A stretch of 64,000 nucleotides of DNA, taken from NCBI GenBank assembly GCA_040954595.2, contig CM082578.2, positions 6,634,001 through 6,698,000 on the forward strand. Direction: 5' to 3'. The notes under the pieces are model-generated. The model saw only the letters and a program-made list of their open reading frames with translations, did not search any database and was not told the DNA's origin. Shown here piece by piece: positions 53,901 to 64,000 of this stretch. Source of the stretch: Balanoglossus misakiensis. Taxonomy: Eukaryota > Hemichordata. The translations under genes and the position numbers were made by a program. Each line of letters starts with the position of its first letter. Within the stretch, counting starts at the first letter, position 1.

Positions 53901-56900
53901 AACTATACTGACAGATGACAAACAACAAGATTGACCACTTACAACGGCTCCAAGTACACAAAGTCGCCAACACGGTATGTCTGCCCCTTGACATCAACTC
54001 CATCAGTGACCTACAGAAGTCGTACAGATATATTGCAAGTATATGGTTAATATGCAGTATGTGATATGGGTTTTAAAAATTCACAAAATGGATCCATGCT
54101 TTGTAAATTTCACTATGTCCAGGAACTGGTGTAGAAAACACGGAACATTTAACCCTGACTTGATGACCTGAATTAAATACTACAATTTTACTTTGTGATG
54201 TCTATCAAAACAAAATTTCCTTCTACAATAAATTTAACCCTTTCACACCCATGGTGTGATCCAACTCCATTGCTCACTGGTGAATAATTACAATTAAATG
54301 TATACGGCCATCTAAACAAATTTAGCCACAATTACAATGGAAAGTTGAGATCTGGAAAATCACAGATTTTCACAGGGTGGTCATGCGATCATTTGAAGAC
54401 TTAGACATGCCCTTATAACCATGTATTGGCATATGTAAAGCGACTGTATACCTTGAACTTTTCTCAAGAAATCAGTCAAATACAATCAATCTTTTCCAAA
54501 ACGGCCTAGTTACCTCTACAACTGCATTACCCAACAAACTCACCACGCTCGATTGGCCTTCCTCCTTTTCCGCCTCTAATTCCTGCAACCGTTTCTCCTC
54601 TTCCCGCTTCTCCTGGTCTTCCTTCATTTCCTTGGGCAGCTTTTCCTTCTTCTCCTTGTCCAGGTCATTCTGCAGATGCTTGTGAGTGTAACTCAGAGCT
54701 GGGGACAGCAGCAGCTCGCCGTTCTTGCAGATTTCGTCTCGGATTGTGATCAGGAATTTCTGCAGCTCCATAGCGTCTTCATAAACCTAAAATAGGCATG
54801 TGTCAGAATTTATCAGTGAAATTGAATTATTTAACTGTAGGACTTATTTTAAAAACAAATGCGTTTACTTTCTTTTTTTTCTGTTCCTGAAAATATTCTA
54901 AAGCACATATTCCTGCAAATGGAAGAACACTAACTCCACTAACTCTCACCTGGGAATCTGTACGGCTGAGTTTCCGAGCTGTTTCAAACACTTCGTACAT
55001 GTCGTCTTGGAAACGATCCAGTCTTCTGTAACGTCCTCTGTCAAGATTTCTTCTAACTGCATCCAGGTCCAAAGGTCTCCTGGCACGTTGAAAGCAACAC
55101 GATTATGAGTGACAATGGATAGTCATTGTTAAAGAGGCCTGAAGATGTACCGGTAATGGTTATCTTTTCCATGGGCATATAAATATTAAAAAACATAGAA
55201 AAACTCACTTCACTGTCTTCAGATCTGAACCTTCTTCTTTCTCGATGGGGATCTCAGCCAAGGAGTCACTGTAACACCTTCCTTCTTCGTCTTGATGATT
55301 CACCACAGACACGTAGAGATTGGTCATGATTTCACGCACCAGCATCTGTACATCAGGCACTCCGGACGACTCGTCACTCATCAATTCAGCATTCTTTTGC
55401 AAAAGTATCCTTTGCAGAGTAAGAGCATCCTTAAGAAGAAAAAAAAAACAATCAGATGAGTTCATGGAATGTTAGGATTAAACCTTTCAAGTATGAGAAC
55501 ACACCCACAATTTATACCACCATAGACCACTACGCGGATAGGGTATCTGCAATGCATGATGGTATAATTTGTGTTCAATATAGCGTCTAGTACATGGCTA
55601 ACACACACGCTCAGAACGCAAACTGTCCCACAACCCCCTGCGTTATACTATCCGCGAAGTACGTATAGGGTGATCTGGCCTGAGAGGGTTAAAAAGGCCA
55701 AACTCGCACAAGAGACTGAATGAATCCATTACACTGCTTGTGTTAATTGAATGTTATTCCAATATGACATGTTACAGCCAGCTTCTCCTCATAATAACAT
55801 GATCCCTCTCCACAATTCTAACCTTGTATATCTGTGAGTCCGGTTCGTTGAATTTACAGGCATTATCGAACATGAGCAGGAAGTCTGCCACCATGTCATC
55901 CAGTGTTTCATACTGGTTACACTGGATTCGCTGATGTATCTTTTGCATGTCGATTGGTTTCTTGATCACTTGGTAGTATTCGGGATACTCCTGTGAAAGT
56001 CATCACGAAAAAAAAAAGAAAACCAGTAAATGTTGTGTTTTTTTTTCCTTCTCTCTTGAGATCTGCCCGTGACTCAAACCTGTGTATATAGTGGCCAGTC
56101 AAAGAACTCTCCCAAGCTAGCCTTTATAGACAGGTTAATTAATGTACATGTAATTTGTACAGGGACTGTTAACAAAGTGGCCACTATATACAGGAGGCCA
56201 CTAACACAGGTTTTACTGTACAATGTTTTGAGTTTGTAATGTTGAGGTTTTTAAATTTAAAAATCCAGTGACAGTCGATGCAAAGCGTCTTTTCGATGCT
56301 TTGAATGCTTCATTGAATTGTACAGTAAGAATGCTACAGAACCTTCCAAAAGAATGAACGTTAGTTTTCTTATGCAATCACATACAATGGGAATGTGGAA
56401 AATCATCACAAATGGATACTTACACTTTTGGATGGCAACCTTTGGAAGATTGTTGAGAGTACTCTTTTATGGCTGTCTTTGTAATTGCTGACGGTTTCGT
56501 ACAGTTCTTTGAGCTTCTGTGCCAGAGGTGTCAGAGCTTTGCTAGACTTCTTTGGAGTAATCTTCTTCAGAGCTTTGGCTTTCGGTGCTGGAGTTATGTC
56601 TGAAACAGGGAGAGATCTTGACTATTAGCAATGATGTAGTTAATAGCTGGTGACAAGTCAAAATGCCCTGTCTGAACTCATTCACCATGTTGAAGAGTCT
56701 ATTCACTACACTAACCATAGAGATGCATGAATGAACTCTTGAATCAGCTCAGCAACACATGAAGACATTCTGAATCAAAGGAAAACCTCATGTACCACTG
56801 ACATGCCACAGTTACTTCACAGAAACGCAGGTTCACATCATAACCGGGATTCATCATTTGATTCCACGTACCTTGTGGTATTGGACCCAGCTCCTTATGT

Positions 56901-59900
56901 TTCTCCACCAGTAACTGTTCCAGGGTGTCAGCGTCCCTGTACACCTGGGATTCCTCTTCATTGTAATGTCTGGCATTGTTGAACATCAGCTTGAAGTCAG
57001 CAATGAGACCTTGCTCAGCGGTGTACTAGAAACAGACAGGGTCTGATATGTTAGTCTCTGGTGGTAGTTGTGAAATGTATGATTATAATGATGATGATAT
57101 ACTATGTGTGATTACAAGACTGTTGGTCTACCTTTAACCCTTTCACCCCAAGTTCCCTCTATAGAAGCCCAACTTTACCATAGAAAACAATAGATTTGAG
57201 TCAAACCATGGTTGGTGAAAGTATTTAATCTACATGTGTTTACATTACGTACCTTGTCGGAAAGGATGTTGTTTTCTATGGTTATCATGTCTATGGGTTC
57301 ACTGATGACTTTGTAGTAGTCCGGGTAGAACTTCTTCGAGGGTTTCTCCATGAACAGATCCGTCAAGTACCGACCATTAGCATCCTGTGAAAACAACAGC
57401 AGTGAACAGATTGATTTTATAATCATCAAACATGACAGGATGTTTATTCCTGAAAGGGTCGCACTAGCAGGTAAGTGGAAAAGCTGCCAGAATGCTAATT
57501 AATTACCAGCTAAGACATGCAATACTGGGCTGGGAAAAAAATAATCAGTACGATACTGTGCATTTTGGCCAAATTTGCCACTAGGGCATAAACCACATAT
57601 GTTTTCATGCTAAGTACCAGTACACAAAAATGCCATCATCGGAAAAAAGAACCTTGTTGCTCAGGCGTAGTTGTGTTCGTGAGAACAGGGTTCCAGAAAC
57701 AGGTACTTAACCATTACATTGATAATCATGAGTTTCTGCTTCAGTCTTTATTCAGCAGACACTGCTACCTTCCTTACCTGATAATCTTCAATTGTCTTAT
57801 ACAGAAACAACATTCTCTTTTTCAACTGAGAGTCTGTATCTGTACTTTCCCGACGCATCTTCACTTTCTTTTCCTCGGTTGTGGATGACATTGGCGATGC
57901 GGTCTTTCTCTTCTTCATCTTCTCTTCAGAGTCTTCTTCAAGAACACTTTCATCTTCTTTCTGCCGAAGCAAATTTGAAAAGGTCATTGTTTTCTGTCTG
58001 CAGTTGGGATCTCTTGTGAATTATTCATGAATCTTTATTAGATATATTGGTGAAAAAATGAGTCCTATGTTGATCAATTCCAAATACATGCCTAGTTCAA
58101 TCGGACAGTCTATTATCGGAGGTAAACATAACAAGCCCACTTCCAGTTCAAACATCCATTTTGTCTTATGATAATTATCTCACCTGCCTTTGAAATAATT
58201 AATTCAAGAACGGGTGTTCACTGTTCAGACATTTTTAATTCATTGATTCATTTCCAATTTATCTTTAACAACTATGAGTAACTTTGTCAACGCACCTTGA
58301 CTTCAAACCTTTCCAACTCTTTCTTCTTGGCCTGCATGAGCTTTTGCAACCTGTCCGCATCTTTGAACAGTCGTGAGTTGGGCATGTTGTACTGTTTAGC
58401 ATTGGCAAAGACCAAGTTGAAGTCTTCCTCAAGTTCATCCAAGGAATTATACTTGCTAGACTAAAATATCAAAAATGTGATTAGTCAGATATAGTAAAAT
58501 ACCATTGTTCTGCAACAACATTCATGGTCATGTGTATAGATGTACTGTTAGATGTGACAATTCTGAATCATTAGCGAATGCTACCCAATAACACACTGTA
58601 TGCACAAGTCCAGCATGCATGCATGCATGCACGCACACAAACTCACACCCACATCCACACACACATGTGAAGTGAAGAACGAAAGCATAACTGAGTTACC
58701 AGGGCCAATCACGAAGAAAGACCAGAATTTCACCCCGCATATTTCACCAACCTTCAACTTGCTCCTGATCTTGCTCAAGGCCAACGGATGTTCAATTTCT
58801 TCATAGTAATCGGGGTAAGCCCTGCTGTTGGGCAACCTCATAAACGGCTCGGCCACCAGCTGTCCCATGGCGTTCTTGAAACTGGTGACGGCTTCAAACA
58901 ACACGTGCAGCGGATCGCCGACATCTACCAGGAAGCTGCTGTCCGTGCCGGATTCCTCGCCTTCCTCGTATTCCAGAGGTTTGAAAGGATACTGGATCTC
59001 TTCTTCTTCGTCGGATGATATCTGCAACGCAGCTGTGATCGCCGACAGCGCGTTCTGCCCGGAACTTTGACGAGCTCTGTGGGAAGACAGTCTTAATAAG
59101 TAAAACTAAACGCGAGTCACGGCAGGCTGCGTGGTGCAACTGAATGCGAGTTGCTGTAAAAATTACCATTACACTGTGTGACAGCCAATATCAAGCTCTC
59201 TTCCCTTTCATTTTTTATGAATGAAATTGATAATTTATGTAGCCTAGAAACTTGGCACAAACCTTGGTATGTGTGATTACTCAATATGTGCAACATGGCA
59301 GTGATTTTAACAGTTTTATCTGTTGGGATGCCTTACCAGTAGTTGTAATTTTTTCACCACTCTCATCAGAAATGGCATGTCTACAATACAAGAAGTACCA
59401 CACACACTTAAATACCACACTTACTTCAGCCTCTCGCTGGACTTGGAAGGAATCTGTCCATCCTTTGCCTGACGCTCAAGTTCAGCCTTCTTCCCGCTGA
59501 TGATCTTCTTCAAGGTGCAGGCATCTTTGTAGACTTGAGAGCCGGGTTCATTGAATGTCTTGGCATTCTTGACCATCAGCAGCAGGTCTTTCTCAAGCGC
59601 ATTCAATGAATTGTACTGTTCATTCTGTGAAGAAAGATGGATACCATTTTCACAGCTTTCCAAGTTCTGTACATAATTTCAACTGCAAAATCAAGGCAAT
59701 GAAGATTTTTTTCTTTCAGTTTTAAAAGCTTCCTCGCTTCAGGAAAGCAGCAAGCTATACTAAAATAAAATACAGGCAAATTGGAACTGAAATCAAGGTA
59801 AAGGGGAATACTAGTATTATGGTGGTAGTACATCATAATTATATATGAGGAAAAAATGCTGAGAATATTGTATTACGCTTACTCCTCACATTACAATGCT

Positions 59901-62900
59901 GCAGTGTAGTGTAGTGTAGTGGAAAAGGATATAATGCAGCTACAAGACCACAGTACATACCTTGATCTTTTTAGCAATGATTTTCATGTCTATAGGGTTG
60001 TTGATGACATCATAGTACTCGGGATACGCCGACCTGGCTGGCAGTTTTCTGAAGAGGAGACTGGTGTACCTCGCATTGGCGTCTTTATGTGTCATCACCG
60101 ACGTAAACAACTGCTCAAAGGGACTATCCGGATTGTCCATGGCGTAGTCGGAATCCTGTCCACTGTCCACTTTGGGTTCCTCAGAGTATTCACCTGCTAC
60201 CTCATTGATAGATTCCTAAAATTCAAGGAAATATTATAATATGACTTTTATGAATTACTGGTCACTTCTGTATATTCACTGTAGTTTGGTAAATAACATT
60301 TCATATACTATAGAGTCATATTCCTTTTATAACAACAAACAACAAACATTGACTTCCATTTTATGATTCAAATGATCACCCTAGACACAGACCTGACATA
60401 AATAACTTCTTCATTTAACAGAAACTGTATGAGTGTGTTGCAAGTGAGCGCAAATACAGGCTGCATGCTTTTAAATAGTTAACGCAAAATGGCACATAAT
60501 CCTTCACACACAACCTAAAAATAATGATTTAGACTCCTTCCACATTTTCAAAGTTTATAGAGAAGACTGCTTCAAACACGATTACACCATCTGTGGCAAT
60601 ATATCAACAGTGAAGGGGAGGGCTGCAACTCTGCCTGTCAAAATTCTGACAATATTGCATGACTTTTAGTACCTATGGCTAAACTAGGAATACTGCTATT
60701 CTCATTATGAGTAGCTACCATGGTCAGGTGCAATATATGCGATGCTCTGAGTCCCTGCACGCATTGATCAAAGGGCGACACTGTCTCGCCTCCAAACTCC
60801 TAAACTATAATGAAGGAATCATAATGGCACAGAAAGAATGAATGAACAAATCATAACTGAGTGAGCGAGTGGGTGGGTAAATCAGGAAAGAAAAGAAGGT
60901 TGGGTTTGAAAGATGGGTCAATCATTACTGGGGTTGGGTGGGGGGGATCTTTGCATGCTGAAGTGTAAGACCCAGTCAGCACCGTGAAGAGATCTGTACT
61001 CCAAAAGGTCACCTGAAATAGGAAAAACATGCAGGAGAGGGCAAGAAGGTACATTTATAAGTAGTGATGAAAACACATGCAACAGAAGAGAAAGAAAACA
61101 GTGACGGAAGTTGAAGGTGAGTTTTTTAATTGGACATCTTGGAGGTGGAAGACATGGGAGGTGGTCGGCATAAAGTTTTCATCTTTCTGACAGCCACTGC
61201 CTTCTAAGTAGTAGTAGTAGTTCTAGTGGTAGTAGTGGTAGTAGTACATGCATGGCTATACCTTGATCACTACATGCTTCTCCCCTTTTTTAATGTTACT
61301 GTCCTGGTCTTCCACTTGTGAGGATCGGATTGATCTCAGAGACCCCTTTCCGAGATCGCCGACCGACTTCTTTTCCTCTTCAATCTTGTATGATTTCGCA
61401 GCCGGCTGGGCCTCTTCCAAATTTGCTGGTTTCTCAAATATGTCACTACTGGCTTCCTTGGGCAAGCTGCCTGCTTTAAATTTTATACTGCTGGTCACGT
61501 TTAGCGGAGCCTCTAACATTTCCCCTGAATTGGAAAGTTCGACATCTTGGAATTTGTCTCGAAGTCCCCACTGAGATTTTTCTGCACGCTGGGGCATGGT
61601 GTCTTTGTCTGTCATTCTATCCTTGGATTTTTCTTCATTGGGTTTTCCTTGTTCGACATCCATGGGTTCGGACGCTGCTACTGTCTTTGACGCTGGTGGG
61701 TCACCTACATCTGATGACGATGTGGCAGCCATGACCTTCACGAGAACGGCTTCAGGCTTTTCTTCACGGACAGAGGGAGCCTCCGAGTCTCCGCGATCTG
61801 ACGCATCCCTTCTTTCAGAAGTGGAGGCAGCAGAAACAGCAGTGGGAGTGGTAGTACTAGTAGTAATGGTAGCAGAACTAGAGGCAGAGGGCTGAGAGTT
61901 AAGTTGAAAAGACAGTTAGCTACTTTTCTCCAACACTGAGATGAATGCAAAGTGAGATTTTTTCATTTATTAAAGTTATTATCTGGGAAGGAAGGGTGAA
62001 CACTGTGATATTTACAGAGAGTACCTTCTAATACCACAGAATTGTAAGAGAGAGGACAGTTATAGGAATCAAAGGGATGGTTAGCTATATCAGTCTGCTG
62101 TGGTGATACCATACACATAGCATAGATACAACATCCAACACCACAGTGCACACACATGCAGGACAGTTGGTTAATGTCTATTTAGTCAATATCATGCTCT
62201 CCTCCCACTTACCTGGAAAGTGTGTTTATTATTTATTCAGGTCGACACAGAATAGTGCAGTGTGTATGTCAAAGCGTGTTCTCTATCCATGAACTGTTTA
62301 ACTCACCTCATCGCTCATTTCAGTCGTACTGCCAGATTCGGCCGCCGGAACTGGATCAGCGGTAAACGACTTCTCTGATTTTTCCGATTCGTTCTTCCCA
62401 GGGGGCTCAGCATGATCAGACTCCCAGTCGTCTGCTGCCCCATGGCCGCTCAGTTCCTCGTTCTCTTCCAGGATCTCGTTCTTGGTTTCCACGTACAGGT
62501 CCCAAAGGTCGCACGCATCTTGGTACTCCTGAGAATCTTTCTGTGTTGGTGAATGACAATACACAACATTAACCCCTTGAAGCCTGACCCCTTGATGACC
62601 TGTATATTATAAGGCAGTGGGGCCTTTAATACCATTAAAACAGGATGCAATGGGTCAGTGCTCAGCGTAGCTTGCTATGCTATCAGAAGTCAAATTCCTT
62701 GAATAATACTTTTTACCAATCTTTTGAATTTATCATCACCTATGTTGTTTCCTACGAGAAACTGTCTTGCTTGTGTGAATTTTGACCTTTGGTTTGAATC
62801 CATGGCAAAACTGGACCGATGCACTCAAAAATGAGGCAAAAGAGTTTAACCCTTTCACCCCCAGTTCCATCTTTAGAGGTCCAACCTTATCATAGACAAC

Positions 62901-63733
62901 TTACAATGGGTTAGGACTGAATCATGGTGGTGAATTGGATTAAGAGAGAACAGCTACCTTGAAGAATGCTTTGGTGTTGTTAACCAGAAGTTCAATATCA
63001 TGGGTCAGTTGGTCAATGGTCTCGTACTCGTCCATCTTCAACTTCTGTTGGACCTTCAGCAAATCGATGGGCACAGTCACCACATCGTAGTAATCTGGCA
63101 GTGATCTGAAATCAAGAAGTTGAGGACGCAAGTTTCACTATGTACAGATGCATGAAATAAAAAGTTATACACTGTTGAGATTTAAGTCAACATATGATAG
63201 AGAAACCAACCATACCTTCGTTTGGGAACTCGGACAAAGGATTCACAAAGAAGTCGCCCATCATCATCTTTGTAATTTCGAATGGTTTCATACAATTCTT
63301 GACATATATCAGCCTGCAAGAGGAGGCAAGGTCTTAGGTGGAAAATTAACAACAGTGAAGTACATTATACATTGTACCAGTAAACTCTCACAGATTCACT
63401 CACCACCTTCACAAACTTATTGAGTGTGTGCTCTCAACATTCCGCAAGCAAGCCAGTTTCGGATACTTCTGAGTGTCTATAGCTCTGCTACATGTATGCA
63501 CAAGTAAAAGTTGGGGAGGCTGGTGTTTTTCATACAACTTCAATAAACCACATTTTGCAATATTAACTGTGCAACAGATTGTTTCCCTTTAAAAGAAATT
63601 AAAACAATGAATGTACCTGATCCACAGTCTGGGTCACTGATCTCTTTCTCTTCTTTGCTGCTACAGAGACAGCAGCTGGTGGTGGCTCATCATCTCGAAA
63701 GTCTGATGTTACTGATCTTCTTCTCTTAGACAT
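44952..63733 (-). CDS. PBRM1: Polybromo-1 (BAF180), PBAF chromatin-remodelling subunit, 33 coding exons
   Basis: Exons in transcript order: 63617-63733 (ATG), 63216-63313, 62958-63105, 62307-62540, 61262-61891, 59961-60215, 59425-59624, 58752-59076, 58296-58460, 57778-57960, 57253-57384, 56872-57024, 56424-56599, 55823-55990, 55210-55429, 54950-55079, 54544-54786, 53943-54010, 52813-52951, 52370-52546, 52084-52236, 51746-51906, 51364-51536, 50814-51109, 50252-50371, 49514-49763, 49130-49190, 48737-48829, 48344-48474, 47514-47774, 46834-46986, 45479-45638, 44952-45180 (TGA). The product is about 2,067 residues against ~1,690 in human. It has six bromodomains, two BAH domains, an HMG box, two C2H2-like fingers, a Met/Gly/Pro-rich stretch and the conserved tail with [20 protein letters not shown]. 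The protein targets PBAF (SWI/SNF) to acetylated chromatin. A 5' UTR acceptor lies 17 nt before the ATG; the first exon is outside. The opening [12 protein letters not shown] with KKRKR is a likely nuclear signal. Confidence 0.95.
46834..48474 (-). other. PBRM1: PBRM1 Met/Gly/Pro-rich low-complexity region
   Basis: Exons 48344-48474, 47514-47774 and 46834-46986 encode a Pro/Gly/Met-rich segment. The 261-nt exon has about a dozen repeats of the form G-M-(Q/H/S)-x-(G/P), for example [20 protein letters not shown]. It replaces the Pro/Gly-rich linker at the same place in human PBRM1. GC content is higher than in the flanks, and a long opposite-strand open frame here is a by-product. Confidence 0.8.
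48737..50371 (-). other. PBRM1: PBRM1 HMG box followed by two C2H2-like zinc fingers
   Basis: Exon 50252-50371 starts the HMG box ([31 protein letters not shown]) and 49514-49763 completes it ([17 protein letters not shown]). The same exon then encodes [21 protein letters not shown] (split here for length) with a second His six residues on: C-x4-C-x12-H-x6-H. Exons 49130-49190 and 48737-48829 encode [11 protein letters not shown]...[12 protein letters not shown]-x4-C-x~18-H-x4-H. Human PBRM1 as I remember it lacks these fingers, while the related PBAF subunit ARID2 has C-L-W-type fingers. Confidence 0.75.
49257..49444. repeat. GTATAC-ended MITE, copy 2 (PBRM1 intron)
   Basis: Starts AAGGTATACAGTCACCTC and ends GGTGACCGTGTACCTT. 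Internal GTGGTGGCACACTTTTTCGC and CCACCCACTGAAAATCTG align with the reverse complement of the 7042-7226 copy. Confidence 0.65.
50814..54010 (-). other. PBRM1: PBRM1 tandem BAH domains
   Basis: BAH1 is encoded by 53943-54010, 52813-52951 and 52370-52546 ([47 protein letters not shown]). BAH2 is encoded by 51746-51906, 51364-51536 and 50814-51109 ([48 protein letters not shown]). The hallmark W-x-G-x-W/P-W-x-x-x-P-x-E-T motif is present in both. BAH domains serve protein and nucleosome contacts; in PBRM1 they are linked to PCNA regulation. Confidence 0.88.
54233..54455. repeat. Truncated short palindrome-ended repeat abutting GTATAC-ended MITE copy 3 (PBRM1 intron)
   Basis: 54233-54285 begins TTTAACCCTTTCACACCCATGG and is a half copy of the ~88-bp family. 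54298-54455 starts ATGTATACGGCCATCT and ends CGACTGTATACCTTG, a third GTATAC-ended MITE. The two lie only about 12 bp apart, so one may have inserted into the other. Confidence 0.55.
54544..60215 (-). other. PBRM1: PBRM1 bromodomains 2 to 6
   Basis: BD2: 59961-60215 and 59425-59624 ([24 protein letters not shown]). BD3: 58752-59076 and 58296-58460 ([23 protein letters not shown]). BD4: 57778-57960, 57253-57384 and 56872-57024 ([23 protein letters not shown]). BD5: 56424-56599, 55823-55990 and the start of 55210-55429 ([23 protein letters not shown]). BD6: 55210-55429, 54950-55079 and the start of 54544-54786 ([27 protein letters not shown]). BD2-BD5 keep the acetyl-lysine-binding Asn; BD6 has Ser at that place. 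A charged coiled-coil-like stretch ([20 protein letters not shown]) follows BD6. Confidence 0.85.
57133..57227. repeat. Short palindrome-ended repeat, copy in PBRM1 intron
   Basis: TTTAACCCTTTCACCCCAAG opens and GGTTGGTGAAAGTATTTAA closes the unit, with the core TAGAAGCCCAACTTTACC and TCAAACCATGG. It is nearly full length and lies within 30 bp of the splice donor of exon 57253-57384. Confidence 0.7.
61201..61255. repeat. GTA/TAC-type trinucleotide microsatellite next to a PBRM1 donor site
   Basis: (AGT)n/(GTAGTAGTGGTAGT) runs just 3' of exon 61262-61891 on the minus strand. Comparable short microsatellites in this gene are (CA)n at ~47868 and ~51672 and (GCAT)n at ~58616. Confidence 0.7.
61262..63733 (-). 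other. PBRM1: PBRM1 N-terminus, bromodomain 1 and an expanded disordered linker
   Basis: Exons 63617-63733, 63216-63313, 62958-63105 and the start of 62307-62540 encode a basic N-terminus and bromodomain 1 ([20 protein letters not shown] through [13 protein letters not shown] to [20 protein letters not shown]). The acetyl-lysine Asn position is Phe here (AFFK), where human has Tyr. The rest of 62307-62540 and the single 630-nt exon 61262-61891 add roughly 250 mostly Ser/Thr/Glu/Lys-rich residues before bromodomain 2; the human linker is only some tens of residues. The long exon keeps frame with its neighbours. Confidence 0.8.
62845..62942. repeat. Short palindrome-ended repeat, copy in PBRM1 intron
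   Basis: TTTAACCCTTTCACCCCCAG to TGGTGGTGAATTGGATTAA with the core TAGAGGTCCAACCTTATC and CTGAATCATGG. It lies directly next to the donor side of exon 62958-63105. Confidence 0.7.
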
Positions 63734-64000
63734 GATTTCTTCTTTCTTCCCTAAGAAACAATGAAGGAATACAAAGACAGTGGTCATCACTTTGTGTTGA
63801 ATTTGTCAAATGAAGCAATGAGCCTAAGGCGTCATGTGAGGTGATACAGCTAACAATGTCCAATTCCCCCCCCCCCCCCCCAAAAAAAGGATATGTACAT
63901 GTATCTGAGGTTAATAGACTCTCTATCACAAGGAGTGTTTTATCATAGACTGACTGTAGACTGATGTGACTCCAATTACGTGTGTATGTATATATATATT
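63734..64000 (-). other. PBRM1 5' UTR remnant and upstream intron
   Basis: A splice acceptor (TTCTTAG on minus) at about 63751 leaves 17 nt of 5' UTR in the first coding exon, so transcription starts beyond the window. A C run of ~17 nt is near 63866. Nothing else is recognised. Confidence 0.5.

Noticed and set aside
60850-61054. Possible extra PBRM1 exon near 60972-61013 with a good acceptor
   Set aside because: Exons 61262-61891 and 59961-60215 already join in frame; adding this piece breaks the frame and it has no matching family sequence.

Overview
This is eukaryotic, animal nuclear DNA. The genes are split by GT..AG introns, the five products are metazoan, and intergenic and intronic DNA is full of short inverted-repeat elements. 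The gene set, the intron density, the tail-to-tail RNF123/GMPPB pair (also neighbours in human, from memory) and many TACATGTA-like runs suggest an invertebrate deuterostome. An amphioxus (Branchiostoma) is my best guess, but the species is inference. All exon coordinates were read by eye from splice sites and reading frame and may be off by one or two bases.

Layout: (1) 1-8604, + strand: the 3' two thirds of RNF123/KPC1, an E3 ubiquitin ligase, 18 exons ending in a C3HC4 RING; the 5' part lies outside. (2) 8605-11972: convergent 3' UTRs and a TTAA-flanked inverted-repeat element. (3) 11973-18122, - strand: complete GMPPB, 9 coding exons. (4) 18123-20046: shared upstream region of two divergent genes. 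(5) 20047-29164, + strand: an ADP-ribosylglycohydrolase-family gene, 8 exons, with changes at two signature acidic positions; its introns hold a 385-bp MITE, a nested pair of Helentron-like elements and a 1.8-kb inverted-repeat element. (6) 29165-33456: transposon-rich intergenic DNA. (7) 33457-40722, + strand: a p38 MAP kinase with a TGY activation loop and two alternative last exons. (8) 40723-44951: the long p38 3' UTR region with a 38-bp minisatellite, convergent with (9) 44952-63733, - strand: complete polybromo-1 (PBRM1/BAF180), 33 coding exons encoding six bromodomains, two BAH domains, an HMG box and two C2H2-like zinc fingers.

The genes do not form one pathway: ubiquitin ligation, GDP-mannose supply, ADP-ribose hydrolysis (perhaps a pseudoenzyme), stress signalling and chromatin remodelling. 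The gene order is + - + + -, giving two tail-to-tail pairs and one head-to-head pair. RNF123, GMPPB and PBRM1 all map to human 3p21 (from memory), so this may be part of an old linkage group.

The least ordinary content is in the mobile DNA and in how it touches genes. It includes a very short (~88 bp) palindrome-ended repeat in about ten copies, a same-family element nested inside another element's tail, two hairpin-ended elements with different termini that share one ~237-bp minisatellite unit, and a duplicated ~850-bp segment that appears to supply the last residues and stop codon of the ADP-ribosylhydrolase gene.
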